NCBI RefSeq assembly: GCF_003382275.1
Contig: NZ_QTJX01000001.1
Location: forward strand, 1,054,001 to 1,118,000
DNA length: 64,000 bases
Source of the DNA: Flagellimonas nanhaiensis
Lineage (GTDB): Bacteria > Bacteroidota > Bacteroidia > Flavobacteriales > Flavobacteriaceae
Direction: 5' to 3'
Position numbers and translations under genes: made by a program
Shown here: one piece after another, positions 50,855 through 60,923 of the stretch
Numbering within the stretch: the first letter of the stretch is position 1
Layout of the letters: each line of letters starts with the position of its first letter
Notes under the pieces: generated by a model
The model's database searches: none
What the model saw: only the letters and a program-made list of their open reading frames with translations
What the model was told of the DNA's origin: nothing

Positions 50855-51901
50855 TTGAATTTTTCAGATATACTTCTTGTTATTATTAGCAGTGCAGGAC
50901 TTTTACACGGTTTTGCATTTGCTATTTATCTAGGCTTTCTAAAAAAGAAGAAAACAACAGCTAATTATCTTCTTGCATTGATTCTGGTCTTTATGGCTTT
51001 TAGGATTGGGAAGTCCGTTATGTTGAATTTTGGTGAAGATTTAGAACCAATATTCATTTTTGCGGGATTGGCCTTTCTATTGTTGATAGGTCCCTTGGTA
51101 AGATGGTATGTTTCAGGAATGACAGAGGTGAACTTTAAATTGCCAAAGTACTATCTTTTGGAACTAGCTCCTTTCATACTATTGTTTATATCCAGCTTTT
51201 TTGTAACCAAAAATTGGTTTGAGACGAATAGTAAAGGGGTCATTATTGTCTTTTCAAGTGTACTAATTTTTATTTATTTACATTTTGCGTTTTACATTTT
51301 GGTTGCCAATCGATTAGTGCAAAAAGTAAAGAAAAACCATCCCAAGGAACAACAGACCAAATCCCAGAAGGTAATCATCTCATGGTTAAGGCTATTGGTC
51401 ATTGGTTTGGCTATTATTTGGGTATCCTATTTTTTGAATATCATAGAGGATGCAGTTCCCTATGTTGTAGGGCCCATTATGTATTCCATGGTGGTGTATT
51501 TTTTGAGTTTTAAGGCGTTCCAATTAAAAGTGACCGATATTGATGGAAGTGTTTTTAAAAAGAATGATGACAGCCAATTATTTGCCCAAATATCAAAACT
51601 AGTTGTAGAGGATAAAATGTTTCTGGAAGCAGATATCTCACTTTCTAGCTTAAGTAAATTGATAGGTAAAAGCACTCAAAAAACCTCTGAAGTAATCAAC
51701 CAATACGCCAAACAAAACTTTAATGACTTTATAAACTATCACAGGATCCAGGAATCAAAAAGAATGCTTTTGGGTGATGCTGGCAAAAACTACAAGATAT
51801 CGACCATTGCATTTGATTCGGGCTTTAGTAGTTTATCTTCCTTTAACAGTGCCTTTAAAAAATTCGAGGGAACAACACCCTCTTCATATAGTAAGCGGTG
51901 A
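50855..51901 (+). CDS. Membrane-spanning AraC-family regulator (TTG start)
   Basis: A 348-residue protein with about seven N-terminal helices (DILLVIISSAGLLHGFAFAIYLGF, YLLALILVFMAFRIGKSVM, ...) and a C-terminal AraC-type HTH (LSSLSKLIGKSTQKTSEVINQYA, KISTIAFDSGFSSLSSFNSAFKKFEGTTPSSY). A stop lies just upstream in frame and no ATG is near, so the start is TTG at 50855 (or CTG at 50852). It probably senses a membrane signal and controls the preceding PfpI-like gene, perhaps through the palindrome at 49587 (inference). Confidence 0.85.
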   Translation: MNFSDILLVIISSAGLLHGFAFAIYLGFLKKKKTTANYLLALILVFMAFRIGKSVMLNFGEDLEPIFIFAGLAFLLLIGPLVRWYVSGMTEVNFKLPKYYLLELAPFILLFISSFFVTKNWFETNSKGVIIVFSSVLIFIYLHFAFYILVANRLVQKVKKNHPKEQQTKSQKVIISWLRLLVIGLAIIWVSYFLNIIEDAVPYVVGPIMYSMVVYFLSFKAFQLKVTDIDGSVFKKNDDSQLFAQISKLVVEDKMFLEADISLSSLSKLIGKSTQKTSEVINQYAKQNFNDFINYHRIQESKRMLLGDAGKNYKISTIAFDSGFSSLSSFNSAFKKFEGTTPSSYSKR

Positions 51902-52002
51902 TTAAAATAATGGTCAATAGGAACAAAGTCTTTTAATGATTAAAATTCTTGGACGAGTTTCATTTCTGATTTTTGTATTTTAGGAAGCTCTAAAAAACAA
52001 CG

Positions 52003-53700
52003 ATGAGAAACATTTACCTCTATCTGCTTTCTTCCTTTCTTTTTTTTCAATATTCAATTGCCCAAGACCGGATTACCGGTGAAACCTTTGCAACACGCTC
52101 TGTAGTATTGGGACAAAATGGAATGGTTGCCACAAGCCATCCGCTGGCCACCCAAATTGGACTTGATGTCCTTAAAAGTGGAGGTAATGCCATTGATGCA
52201 GCTATTGCAGCTAATGCTGCATTGGGACTTATGGAACCCACAGGATGTGGAATAGGAGGAGATTTATTTGCAATTGTTTGGGATGCAAAAACCAAAAAGT
52301 TGTATGGCCTTAATGCTAGTGGACGTTCACCACAAAAACTTAGTTTGGACTATTTTGAAGAACAAGGAATGGACAAGATTCCGTCGCACGGTCCCTTGCC
52401 TGTCAGTGTGCCCGGAGCAGTCGATGGTTGGTTTGAGCTACATGAAAAATTTGGGTCAAGACCCATGACAGAAATTCTGGCCCCGGCAATTGATTATGCT
52501 GAAAAAGGTTTTCCCTTGACCGAGCTTATTGCCTGGTACATACAGCGTACAGTTCCTTTTTTTGAATCCAAAGGGTTTCCGAACATTGAGGACACCTATA
52601 AATCCCAAAATGGTGGAATACTGCCCAATGAAGGGGAAATCTATAAGAACCCCTACTTGGCCAATACGTATAGAAAAATTGCTGAAGGAGGGCGTGATGC
52701 TTTTTACAAAGGTGATATCGCAAAAACCATCGGAAAGTTCATAAAAGAACAAGGTGGTTTCCTATCTGCGAAGGACCTTGCGGTACATAAATCGGAATGG
52801 GTAGAACCAGTTTCCATTAATTATCGGGGGTACGATGTTTGGGAATTGCCTCCGAACGGACAAGGCATTGCGGCACTTCAAATGCTACAGATATTGGAAG
52901 GTTATGACTTTTCTAACATAGAATTTGGAAGTACGGAACACCTTCACCTTTTTACCGAAGCCAAGAAATTGGCCTTTGAAGATCGTGCAAAGTACTATGC
53001 AGATATGGATTTCTTTGATGTTCCAGTAGAGGAGTTGCTTTCGGATGAATACGCTAAAGATAGAAGAGAACAAATTGGGAAACGTGCGGGAAAATATACT
53101 GCCGGAGAAATCTCTTCAGGAGAAACCATCTACATGACAGTAGCGGACAAAGAGGGTACCATGATTTCCTTGATACAGAGTAACTATCGTGGTATGGGGT
53201 CAGGCATGGCGCCACCAAAATTGGGTTTTATGCTGCAAGACCGAGGAGAACTTTTCAGTCTAAAGCGTGGTCAAGCCAACACATACGAACCAGGTAAACG
53301 TCCTTTCCATACCATTATTCCTGCCTTTATTACCAAAGATGGTAAACCTTTCATGAGTTTTGGGGTGATGGGTGGTGATTTTCAACCTATGGGCCATACG
53401 CAAATTGTAATGAACCTTGTGGATTTTGGCATGAACATTCAGGAAGCTGGAGATGCCCCACGATGGGACCATACCGGAGGAGCCAGTCCAATGGGCAAAA
53501 CTACAGAAGATACCGGCTTAATAAGGGTTGAATCGGGAATACCATATTCAACATTACGAGGTCTGATGGATAAAGGCCATAAAATCGGTACCGCCCGTGG
53601 TATCTATGGTGGTTATCAGGCAATCTTATGGGATGATGAAAACAAGGTGTATCATGGAGCTTCCGAAAGTCGCAAAGATGGGCAAGCAGCTGGATATTGA
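52003..53700 (+). CDS. ggt: Gamma-glutamyltransferase-family hydrolase
   Basis: A 565-residue exported Ntn-type enzyme (signal to about residue 20, FFQYSIAQ). GGT motifs are present: MVATSHPLATQIGLDVLKSGGNAIDAAIAANAALGLMEPTGCGIGGD at the N-terminus and GMGSGMAPPKLGFMLQDRG in the small subunit. The likely autoprocessing nucleophile is Thr375 (GETIYMTVADKEG), where classical enzymes read T-T-H-x-S-V-V-D. Loss of the His-Ser pair means activity may differ. It heads an operon with YfcC and ArgE-like genes, so it probably feeds imported products. Confidence 0.88.
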   Translation: MRNIYLYLLSSFLFFQYSIAQDRITGETFATRSVVLGQNGMVATSHPLATQIGLDVLKSGGNAIDAAIAANAALGLMEPTGCGIGGDLFAIVWDAKTKKLYGLNASGRSPQKLSLDYFEEQGMDKIPSHGPLPVSVPGAVDGWFELHEKFGSRPMTEILAPAIDYAEKGFPLTELIAWYIQRTVPFFESKGFPNIEDTYKSQNGGILPNEGEIYKNPYLANTYRKIAEGGRDAFYKGDIAKTIGKFIKEQGGFLSAKDLAVHKSEWVEPVSINYRGYDVWELPPNGQGIAALQMLQILEGYDFSNIEFGSTEHLHLFTEAKKLAFEDRAKYYADMDFFDVPVEELLSDEYAKDRREQIGKRAGKYTAGEISSGETIYMTVADKEGTMISLIQSNYRGMGSGMAPPKLGFMLQDRGELFSLKRGQANTYEPGKRPFHTIIPAFITKDGKPFMSFGVMGGDFQPMGHTQIVMNLVDFGMNIQEAGDAPRWDHTGGASPMGKTTEDTGLIRVESGIPYSTLRGLMDKGHKIGTARGIYGGYQAILWDDENKVYHGASESRKDGQAAGY

Positions 53701-53766
53701 TTATACACCATAAAGATCTTCCACAGTCAATCCTAAGCCTTAATTAATAGTTTTCTGAATCGATAT

Positions 53767-55170
53767 ATGAGCAAACCGAAGCCCAAAAGTCTATCATTTT
53801 TTAAACGTATTCCCCATGCCATAACCATGCTGTTCAGCATTATTGTATTGGTAACAATTTTAACCTATATCCTTCCGGCCGGAACCTATGAACGGGTTTT
53901 AGTTGATGGACGAAATACCGTGGTTCCCAATTCATACAAAACCATTGCTTCAACACCTGTTGGATTTCTGGACATGTTCAAAGCCATACCCCTAGGGTTT
54001 AAAGCAGCGGTTGAGATTATCTTCATTGTCCTTGCAGGTGGAATCATGTTCGGTTTTATGGAAAAATCCAAGGCAGTTGAGAATGCCGTTGGCACCTTGG
54101 TGAACAAAATGGGTTTGAAAAACAAGTTCACGATTATTGTGATCATGACCTTTATCTATGGAATATTAGGTGTTGCCGTAGGATATGAAAACAACATTGC
54201 CATGGTCCCCATTGCAGCAGTATTGAGCCTTGCTCTGGGAGGGGATTTGATTCTTGCCGCGGGTATTTCGGTTGGGGCCATGACCATAGGCTTTGGACTT
54301 TCGCCGATAAACCCATACACCGTAGGAACAGGACATAAAATCGCGGAGCTTCCCATGTTTTCTGGAGCCTTACTTCGTAGTGCACTTTGTTTCACCGCAC
54401 TTAGTATCATGGCTTATTATAATGTGAGGTATTTCAAGAAGATTTCAATAGATTCTTCCAAAAGTTTGGGTCAAGGGCTCGATGTATCAGAACTTACGTT
54501 GTCAAGACCCATAAATGAATATCGATTGAGCGGAAAAAATTGGTTGGTGATAGCCATTTTTGTCACAGGCCTGTTGACCATTTTATATGGAGTATTCAAT
54601 CTGCATTGGTACATCAATGAACTTTCTGCGGTTTTCTTGGTTATTGCCCTTCTCTGTGGTCTGGTGTCAAGAATGAGTGCTACAAATATGAGTGAGACAT
54701 TACTAAAAGCTGTGGGGTTGGCAGCACCTGGTGCTTTTATGGTAGGTTTTGCAACATCAATCAAAGTGCTTATGGAAATGGGCAACATAAGCGATACCAT
54801 TTCCTATCAACTCTCGGTTTTGTTACAGGATCTACCTTTATATGCTTCAGCCATAAGTATGTCCATATCCCAAACTGTAATCAACTTTTTTATCCCATCC
54901 GGTAGTGGACAGGCATTGGCCACCTTGCCTGTTATGCTTCCCTTGGGAGAATCTTTGGGCCTTACCCGACAAATTACCATTCTGGCTTTTCAAATAGGAG
55001 ATGGATTGTCCAATCTTGTCAATCCAACTTTAGGTGGACTTATTGCCATGCTCAGTATGTGTCGTGTACCCATTGACAGATGGATTCGTTTTATATTTCC
55101 CGTTTTAATCAGCCTGTTTGGTATTGCCTTTTTGGCCCTGATAGTAGCTGTGGCAACAAATTATAGTTAA
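53767..55170 (+). CDS. YfcC-family membrane transporter
   Basis: A 467-residue protein with twelve or so helices of the C4-dicarboxylate/YfcC type (PHAITMLFSIIVLVTILTYILPAGTYER, GGIMFGFMEKSKAVENAVG, SINFFIPSGSGQALATLPVM-like C-terminal hairpin). Members exchange basic or acidic amino acids or peptides. The stop is 1 bp before the ArgE-like start, so it is translationally coupled; it follows GGT by 66 bp. Confidence 0.88.
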   Translation: MSKPKPKSLSFFKRIPHAITMLFSIIVLVTILTYILPAGTYERVLVDGRNTVVPNSYKTIASTPVGFLDMFKAIPLGFKAAVEIIFIVLAGGIMFGFMEKSKAVENAVGTLVNKMGLKNKFTIIVIMTFIYGILGVAVGYENNIAMVPIAAVLSLALGGDLILAAGISVGAMTIGFGLSPINPYTVGTGHKIAELPMFSGALLRSALCFTALSIMAYYNVRYFKKISIDSSKSLGQGLDVSELTLSRPINEYRLSGKNWLVIAIFVTGLLTILYGVFNLHWYINELSAVFLVIALLCGLVSRMSATNMSETLLKAVGLAAPGAFMVGFATSIKVLMEMGNISDTISYQLSVLLQDLPLYASAISMSISQTVINFFIPSGSGQALATLPVMLPLGESLGLTRQITILAFQIGDGLSNLVNPTLGGLIAMLSMCRVPIDRWIRFIFPVLISLFGIAFLALIVAVATNYS

Positions 55171-55171
55171 T

Positions 55172-56338
55172 ATGACCGTTGAAAGTATTCTTGCAAAATT
55201 GGTTTCGTTTCCTGTGCTTGGAGGCGAGAGTAATCTAAGTATTATCCATTGGATAAAAGACCATATTGAATCTTATGGTATCGAAGTAAATTTAGTACCC
55301 AATGAAGAAGGTGACAAAGCTTCTTTGCATTGCCGAATTGGACCAGAAGTTGATGGGGGTGTCATTCTTTCCGGTCATTCTGATGTGGTTCCGGTGAAAG
55401 GGCAGGAGTGGACCACCGATCCCTTTACCCTTACGGATAAAGGCGATGGAAAACTATATGGTAGAGGCTCCTGCGATATGAAAGGATTTTTAGCTTGCTG
55501 CTTGGCTGCATTACCCCAGATGGTAAACGCCAACTTAAAAAAACCCATTTATTTTGCTTTTTCCTATGACGAGGAAGTAGGTTGTTTGGCAGCACCGGAA
55601 TTGGCTAGGGCAATCAACACTCATTATCGGGAGACACCAAAATATGCCATTATTGGCGAGCCCTCTTTGATGGAACCCATTGTGGGTCAAAAAGGGATTT
55701 ATATTTTAGAGACCTACGTCAATGGCTCTGCTGGACACAGTAGTCGAATAAAACAAGAAGTGAGTGCTATTCACGAAGCTGCTCGTTTAATTCTCTGGTT
55801 GGAAGCGAAGATGGACCAATTGATTGCTGATAAACGTTTGGATGACCGTTTCCATCCACCGCACTCCAGTATCCATATTGGTTTAGTCAACGGAGGGATT
55901 GCTCCCAACGTGATTGCGGACAAAGCACATTTTTATTGGGACCTGCGCACTATTCCTATGGACGATATACAATCCATAGTTGATGAATTTGAAGCCTATT
56001 GTCGACAACGTGAACAAGAGTTGCATGCGATTTTCCCAGGATTCGAGATCAAGACCATTGAACACCATCCTCCTGTACCTCATTTGGATACCAAAGCAGA
56101 TGATGATGTAGTAGATTTAATTAAACGTATATCCGGTAATTCTAAATGGGACACTGTTTCTTATGCCGCGGAAGCTGGGCAATTTGCCAATGAAGGATTT
56201 CAATCAGCTATTTGCGGACCTGGCTCCATAGCACAGGCGCACCGTGCTGACGAATATATTGCTAAAGAGCAATTGGAAAAAGGGGTGAAAATGCTCGAGA
56301 AATTGACCGCAGAATTGTCCTCAAACGACTTTTCCTAA
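55172..56338 (+). CDS. argE: Acetylornithine deacetylase-like M20 enzyme
   Basis: A 388-residue cytosolic metallohydrolase: GHSDVVPVKGQEW, YGRGSCDMKGFLACCLAALP and FSYDEEVGCLAAPEL give the two-zinc site. It removes N-acyl groups from amino acids; ornithine is the textbook substrate but the operon setting (GGT, YfcC) suggests a broader N-acyl or gamma-glutamyl product. No other arginine genes are near. Confidence 0.87.
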   Translation: MTVESILAKLVSFPVLGGESNLSIIHWIKDHIESYGIEVNLVPNEEGDKASLHCRIGPEVDGGVILSGHSDVVPVKGQEWTTDPFTLTDKGDGKLYGRGSCDMKGFLACCLAALPQMVNANLKKPIYFAFSYDEEVGCLAAPELARAINTHYRETPKYAIIGEPSLMEPIVGQKGIYILETYVNGSAGHSSRIKQEVSAIHEAARLILWLEAKMDQLIADKRLDDRFHPPHSSIHIGLVNGGIAPNVIADKAHFYWDLRTIPMDDIQSIVDEFEAYCRQREQELHAIFPGFEIKTIEHHPPVPHLDTKADDDVVDLIKRISGNSKWDTVSYAAEAGQFANEGFQSAICGPGSIAQAHRADEYIAKEQLEKGVKMLEKLTAELSSNDFS

Positions 56339-56391
56339 GAGTTATCTAATTCATTCTGCCCGATTTCGTTTTATATGGAAACGATGGTTAT

Positions 56392-57585
56392 TTATTTTCC
56401 AAAAAGCAGAAAATCCTGTGACCCACGGTTACTCAGGAACAGATCTTTGATACCATCTCCGTTTAAGTCCACAAAATCTATATCAAAACCTTTTCCTATA
56501 ATATTTTCGGGAATTAATTTACCAGTGGCATCACTGAATTTTCCATTTCCGTCATTCAGATAGACACTAAAAGGGGAATTGCCTCCAAATTGAGGGCCGT
56601 TGGTGTTTCCGGTCATAATATCAGTATCCCCATCATGGTCTATATCTAAAAAAGCGACTCCAAAACAACGGTTGTTATCTTTTGGTAAATGGGTTTTGGT
56701 TATATCCGAGAAAAATCCATTTCCATCATTTAAGAGCAATCGGTTCTGACGCAGTGCATTATTTACAAAAGCTTCAACATTTCCATATAAAATGTCCAGG
56801 TCACCATCACCATCGATATCTGCTACATCTACCTCTCTGGTTTCCTCCGGTTCCGAGCGGTACGGCAACCTATCCAAGGATTGATCTGCAAAAAAACCAT
56901 TCCCATCATTGATCAATATACGATTGGCATCTTCATTGCCCACCAACAAATCTTGATCTCCATCATTATCTATGTCGGCAAGGGTAAGGTCTTGAGTAAC
57001 ATCAACAAATTCACCAAATCGTTGGGTAGTTTCATCATTGAAGAATCCCTTTCCATCATTGATCAAAAGATTGTTTTGACCATTGTTTCCTATCAGGATA
57101 TCGGCAGCACCATCTTTATTGATATCAAATACAACTACAGAATTGGAGGTGCCCGTAACAGGAATCCGACTTCCTCCATCTGTAAAAGTACCGTCTCCGT
57201 TATTCAAATATAACTCGTTGGTCTTATCGTCTTCACTTACTATGATAATATCCAAGTCTCCATCCAAATCAAAATCGGCAAACCCAATATCCTCACTATC
57301 ATGATCAACTTGTGGTATCCGAAGGGCACTTTCATTGGTAAACTTTCCAGTGCCATCATTGATAAGCAAAATATTGGGTTTATGCTCATTGGCAATTAGA
57401 ATGTCCATATCCCCGTCATTGTCCAAATCAGCAATTCCGGCGTCCATGGACAACGCCTGCAAATCTTGGTAGGGTAAATTTGTTTTTGTGACATCTTTAT
57501 AAAAAGAAGTCGATATGACATTTGTCTGACAATAGCTCATAAATACAGCTCCAACAGCCAAACACAATAAAGTTATTTTCTTCAT
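56392..57585 (-). CDS. Exported VCBS/FG-GAP repeat protein
   Basis: 397 residues with a signal peptide (to about residue 20). Seven or so FG-GAP/VCBS units (DLDNDGDMDILIAN, DFDLDGDLDIIIV, DINKDGAADILIGN, DIDNDGDQDLLVGN, DIDGDGDLDILYG, DIDHDGDTDIMTGN, DLNGDGIKDLFLSN) form a calcium-binding beta propeller. No catalytic domain, no type IX C-terminal domain. Extracellular binding role, ligand unknown. Confidence 0.9.
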   Translation of the reverse strand: MKKITLLCLAVGAVFMSYCQTNVISTSFYKDVTKTNLPYQDLQALSMDAGIADLDNDGDMDILIANEHKPNILLINDGTGKFTNESALRIPQVDHDSEDIGFADFDLDGDLDIIIVSEDDKTNELYLNNGDGTFTDGGSRIPVTGTSNSVVVFDINKDGAADILIGNNGQNNLLINDGKGFFNDETTQRFGEFVDVTQDLTLADIDNDGDQDLLVGNEDANRILINDGNGFFADQSLDRLPYRSEPEETREVDVADIDGDGDLDILYGNVEAFVNNALRQNRLLLNDGNGFFSDITKTHLPKDNNRCFGVAFLDIDHDGDTDIMTGNTNGPQFGGNSPFSVYLNDGNGKFSDATGKLIPENIIGKGFDIDFVDLNGDGIKDLFLSNRGSQDFLLFGK

Positions 57586-57833
57586 TTATTCATATAATAT
57601 CTGCTGCACGAATTTAATATATTTTATTCCTATTGACTGTTTTATTGTTCACATTGCATGTCCCATCACCTTAAACCAATTGTGTAATTGTAAAGGGCAT
57701 ATCAAGAGGGGTAGCACGATAGAAATTGGATTGCAAAAACATTTAAAATTGGAATGCTTTTATGCCTTCAGAATAACTATCTTTTTTGTCAGCTTTCAAA
57801 CTAAATAACCCTAACTAATTCTAGCTGTCCGCC

Positions 57834-60689
57834 ATGAGAGAAATTTACCTCGTTATCCTGCTATTCAGTATTTCATTTACTTCGATTTCCCAATCTGTAC
57901 AAGGCATTGATGCTACTTTTAAGTGGCGAAATATCGGTCCTGCGAATCAGGGAGGACGAATTGTTGATATTGAAGCCCTGGACAATCAATTTAGAAAAGT
58001 GTTCATGGCCACAGGTTCGGGTGGGGTTTGGTATTCCGAAAATGCCGGGACTACCTGGAAGCCAATTTTCGATAATTATTCAACTGCATCAATTGGCGAT
58101 ATTGCGGTTTACCAGCAAGACCCTTCCATTATTTGGGTAGGCACCGGTGAGGCCAACAATCGGAATAGTGTCTCGTGGGGCGATGGTGTATTCCTGTCAA
58201 AAGACGGTGGAAAAACTTTTCAAAATGTAGGTTTGAACGATACACATCAAATTGCCAGAATCCAGACCATTCCTAACAAACCAGAGGAAGCTTGTGTTTG
58301 TGCCATTGGACATTTATGGGGATATGATGGCGAAAGAGGCTTGTTTAGAACCAAGGATGGAGGGAAAACTTGGGAAAAGATAAAAAAGGGATTACCTAAA
58401 GGTAAAAAATCAGGTTGTACGGATTTAATCATAGATCCCAATGACCCCAACATTATGTATGCTGCTTTTTATGAGCGATTGCGACAGCCATGGCATTTTG
58501 AAAGTGGAGGGGACAATGGAGGTATTTTCAAAACAACAAATGGAGGAAAGACATGGAAGAAATTGAAAAATGGACTTCCATCAGGGGCAACAGGTAGGAT
58601 AGGATTGGCCATTTATAGAAAGAATCCAAAAATTTTGATGGCCTTGGTTGAAGCTGAAAAAACAGATGATTTGCAAAAGCCAGGCTCGGGAGTCTACAGA
58701 TCCGAAGATGGAGGTGAAAGCTGGACCTATGTCAATACCTATAATAACAGACCTTTCTATTATAGCCAGATCCGAATCAATCCTAATGATGATCAACGGG
58801 TTTATTTACTGACTACATCTTACAGGGTTTCTGAGGATGGAGGAAAAACTTTCAGAAATGGCAGCAAAGATGAAGAAGTACATGGTGATTTTCATGCTAT
58901 GTGGCTCGATCCTACAGATGCCGACAGGTATTATTTAGGAGCTGACAAAGGAATGTCGATTACCCATGATCATGGAGAAAAATTCCAATTATTCGACAAT
59001 CTTCCAATTGCCCAATTCTATAGAATTGGGTTTGATTACCGAGATCCCTATTATGTTTATGGAGGACTCCAAGATAACGGGTTTTATGCCACATCCAGTT
59101 TTTCAAGGGACATACGAGGTATTTTAAACGATTCCAATTGGAAAGTGCATTGGGGTGATGGGCAGTATACTGAATCTGACCCTGACGATTGGCGCAAACT
59201 ATATACTTCTTCTGAGAATGGAAGTTTAAACAAGTACGATCCCGTAACACATAGAATATCGAGTATTAAACCCAGGAAAAGTACAATCTCAAATCTTGAA
59301 AGCTACTACTCAAAAGAAGAAATAGATACAATGCGCTTATTTCGGTACAATTGGGCGGCTCCTTTCCAGATGGATTTAAAATCCAAGAATTTATACTTGG
59401 CAGGTAATCATTTGTTTAAATCGGTCGATGATGGCAAAAGTTGGAACTTGATAAGCCCTGACCTTTCAACCAACCACCCTGAAAAAACAAAATACAGAGC
59501 AAGTGGAGGGTTAACCCCCGATAATTCCGGAGCAGAAACTCATTGTACTATAAGTACACTTTCGTTATCCACAATTGATGAAAGTATTATCTGGGCAGGC
59601 ACCGATGATGGCCTTGTTCACCTTACCCAAAATGGAGGGGTCGATTGGAAGCCGCTTAGAGCCAACATAAAAGGTGTTCCAGAGGGCACATGGGTAAGCA
59701 GAATTGAGGCTTCCTCCCATGAAGCGGGTAGAGCATACCTTTCTTTTGACGGTCACCGAAGCGATGATAACCAACCGTATCTGTTTGTAACCGAAGATTT
59801 TGGAAAGACCTGGAACAGAATAACCAACGGTCTACCATCTGATATGGTGATAAGAGTAGTTCGTGAGGATTTGGTAAATCCGAATTTGCTGTTTATTGGC
59901 ACAGAAACCGGAGTATGGGCCTCTATAGATAGAGGATTGAACTGGTTTAAATTCATGCCAGAGATGCCTACGGTAAGTGTTTATGATTTAGCAATTCACC
60001 CAAGAGATCACTCATTAATTGCCGGAAGCCATGGACGAAGTCTTTTTGTAATGGATAATATCCATGCGCTACAACAATTGAATACTGATGTCATCAATTC
60101 TGATTTTTATCTTTTTGAACAACCCACAAGTACGCTTTGGGAAAATGTGAGTAGGGGTGGTCAAAGAGGTCATTTTTGGTTTGGGGGTGACAATCCGGAA
60201 GTTATCCGTCCGGTATCCTCTCTTCCTCGAGCGCGTTTTGAAGTGGATGCATTGATTTATTATTACGTAAATGAGGCTCATGCCAATAAAGATTTACAGC
60301 TGATGATTGAGGATAGCGAAGGACGAAAATTCACTAAGAAGCTTAAGGCAAAACCCGGGTTCAATAAATTTTTATGGAATCGAGAATTCGATGCTATGGA
60401 ATATACTGAGGATGAGTTGACACAACTCAATACGGCTTTTGATAAAGTTCTACAGAACTCAACAAGCTCGAGGCTTAGAAATACAATTGAGAAATTTAAA
60501 AATGCGAAAGACTCTATAGTAGTTCAAAGGCGAATTATAAGCCAATTGTTAAACACACTCGAGGTAGATTCTTCGTTGGGACTCGCTAAGGCTACCGAAG
60601 GCGAGCTTAAAGTCACCTTACAATTAGAAGGTCAAAAACAAGTACAAACTCTAATAATAAGAAACGACCCTCTTTTAAAAGAAGACTGA
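57834..60689 (+). CDS. Exported BNR/VPS10-repeat protein 1
   Basis: 951 residues with a signal peptide (to about 20). Two seven-bladed propeller halves of Asp-box/BNR repeats (S-x-D-x-G-x-T-W, e.g. FRTKDGGKTW, FKTTNGGKTW, YRSEDGGESW) as in sortilin/VPS10 and exo-glycosidases; NCBI often names these glycosyl hydrolases without proof. A C-terminal beta domain and a coiled region (about 865-915) follow. It resembles the next protein closely in layout. Confidence 0.88.
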   Translation: MREIYLVILLFSISFTSISQSVQGIDATFKWRNIGPANQGGRIVDIEALDNQFRKVFMATGSGGVWYSENAGTTWKPIFDNYSTASIGDIAVYQQDPSIIWVGTGEANNRNSVSWGDGVFLSKDGGKTFQNVGLNDTHQIARIQTIPNKPEEACVCAIGHLWGYDGERGLFRTKDGGKTWEKIKKGLPKGKKSGCTDLIIDPNDPNIMYAAFYERLRQPWHFESGGDNGGIFKTTNGGKTWKKLKNGLPSGATGRIGLAIYRKNPKILMALVEAEKTDDLQKPGSGVYRSEDGGESWTYVNTYNNRPFYYSQIRINPNDDQRVYLLTTSYRVSEDGGKTFRNGSKDEEVHGDFHAMWLDPTDADRYYLGADKGMSITHDHGEKFQLFDNLPIAQFYRIGFDYRDPYYVYGGLQDNGFYATSSFSRDIRGILNDSNWKVHWGDGQYTESDPDDWRKLYTSSENGSLNKYDPVTHRISSIKPRKSTISNLESYYSKEEIDTMRLFRYNWAAPFQMDLKSKNLYLAGNHLFKSVDDGKSWNLISPDLSTNHPEKTKYRASGGLTPDNSGAETHCTISTLSLSTIDESIIWAGTDDGLVHLTQNGGVDWKPLRANIKGVPEGTWVSRIEASSHEAGRAYLSFDGHRSDDNQPYLFVTEDFGKTWNRITNGLPSDMVIRVVREDLVNPNLLFIGTETGVWASIDRGLNWFKFMPEMPTVSVYDLAIHPRDHSLIAGSHGRSLFVMDNIHALQQLNTDVINSDFYLFEQPTSTLWENVSRGGQRGHFWFGGDNPEVIRPVSSLPRARFEVDALIYYYVNEAHANKDLQLMIEDSEGRKFTKKLKAKPGFNKFLWNREFDAMEYTEDELTQLNTAFDKVLQNSTSSRLRNTIEKFKNAKDSIVVQRRIISQLLNTLEVDSSLGLAKATEGELKVTLQLEGQKQVQTLIIRNDPLLKED

Positions 60690-60923
60690 TGTATATGAAT
60701 TATGTTTGTTATATTGATCTTGACGTTTCTATCTCGCTTATTGATGATATTTACGCCATGACTTATATTATTGAAGATTGAAAATCAAGAATTTAACTCC
60801 GTTCAAATACACAATAAAGTTATATTGTATACTTGAAGCCTTAGAATCAAGAAAAGAGCTTTTAAAGTCCTTTGGAAAAGTAACCCGTATCAATAGAATA
60901 AAAGACATACCACAACATATTTC

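Noticed and set aside
60690..60780. Short frame starting ATGTATATGAATTATG after BNR protein 1
   Set aside because: Only about 30 codons without hydrophobic or conserved pattern; treated as non-coding spacer.
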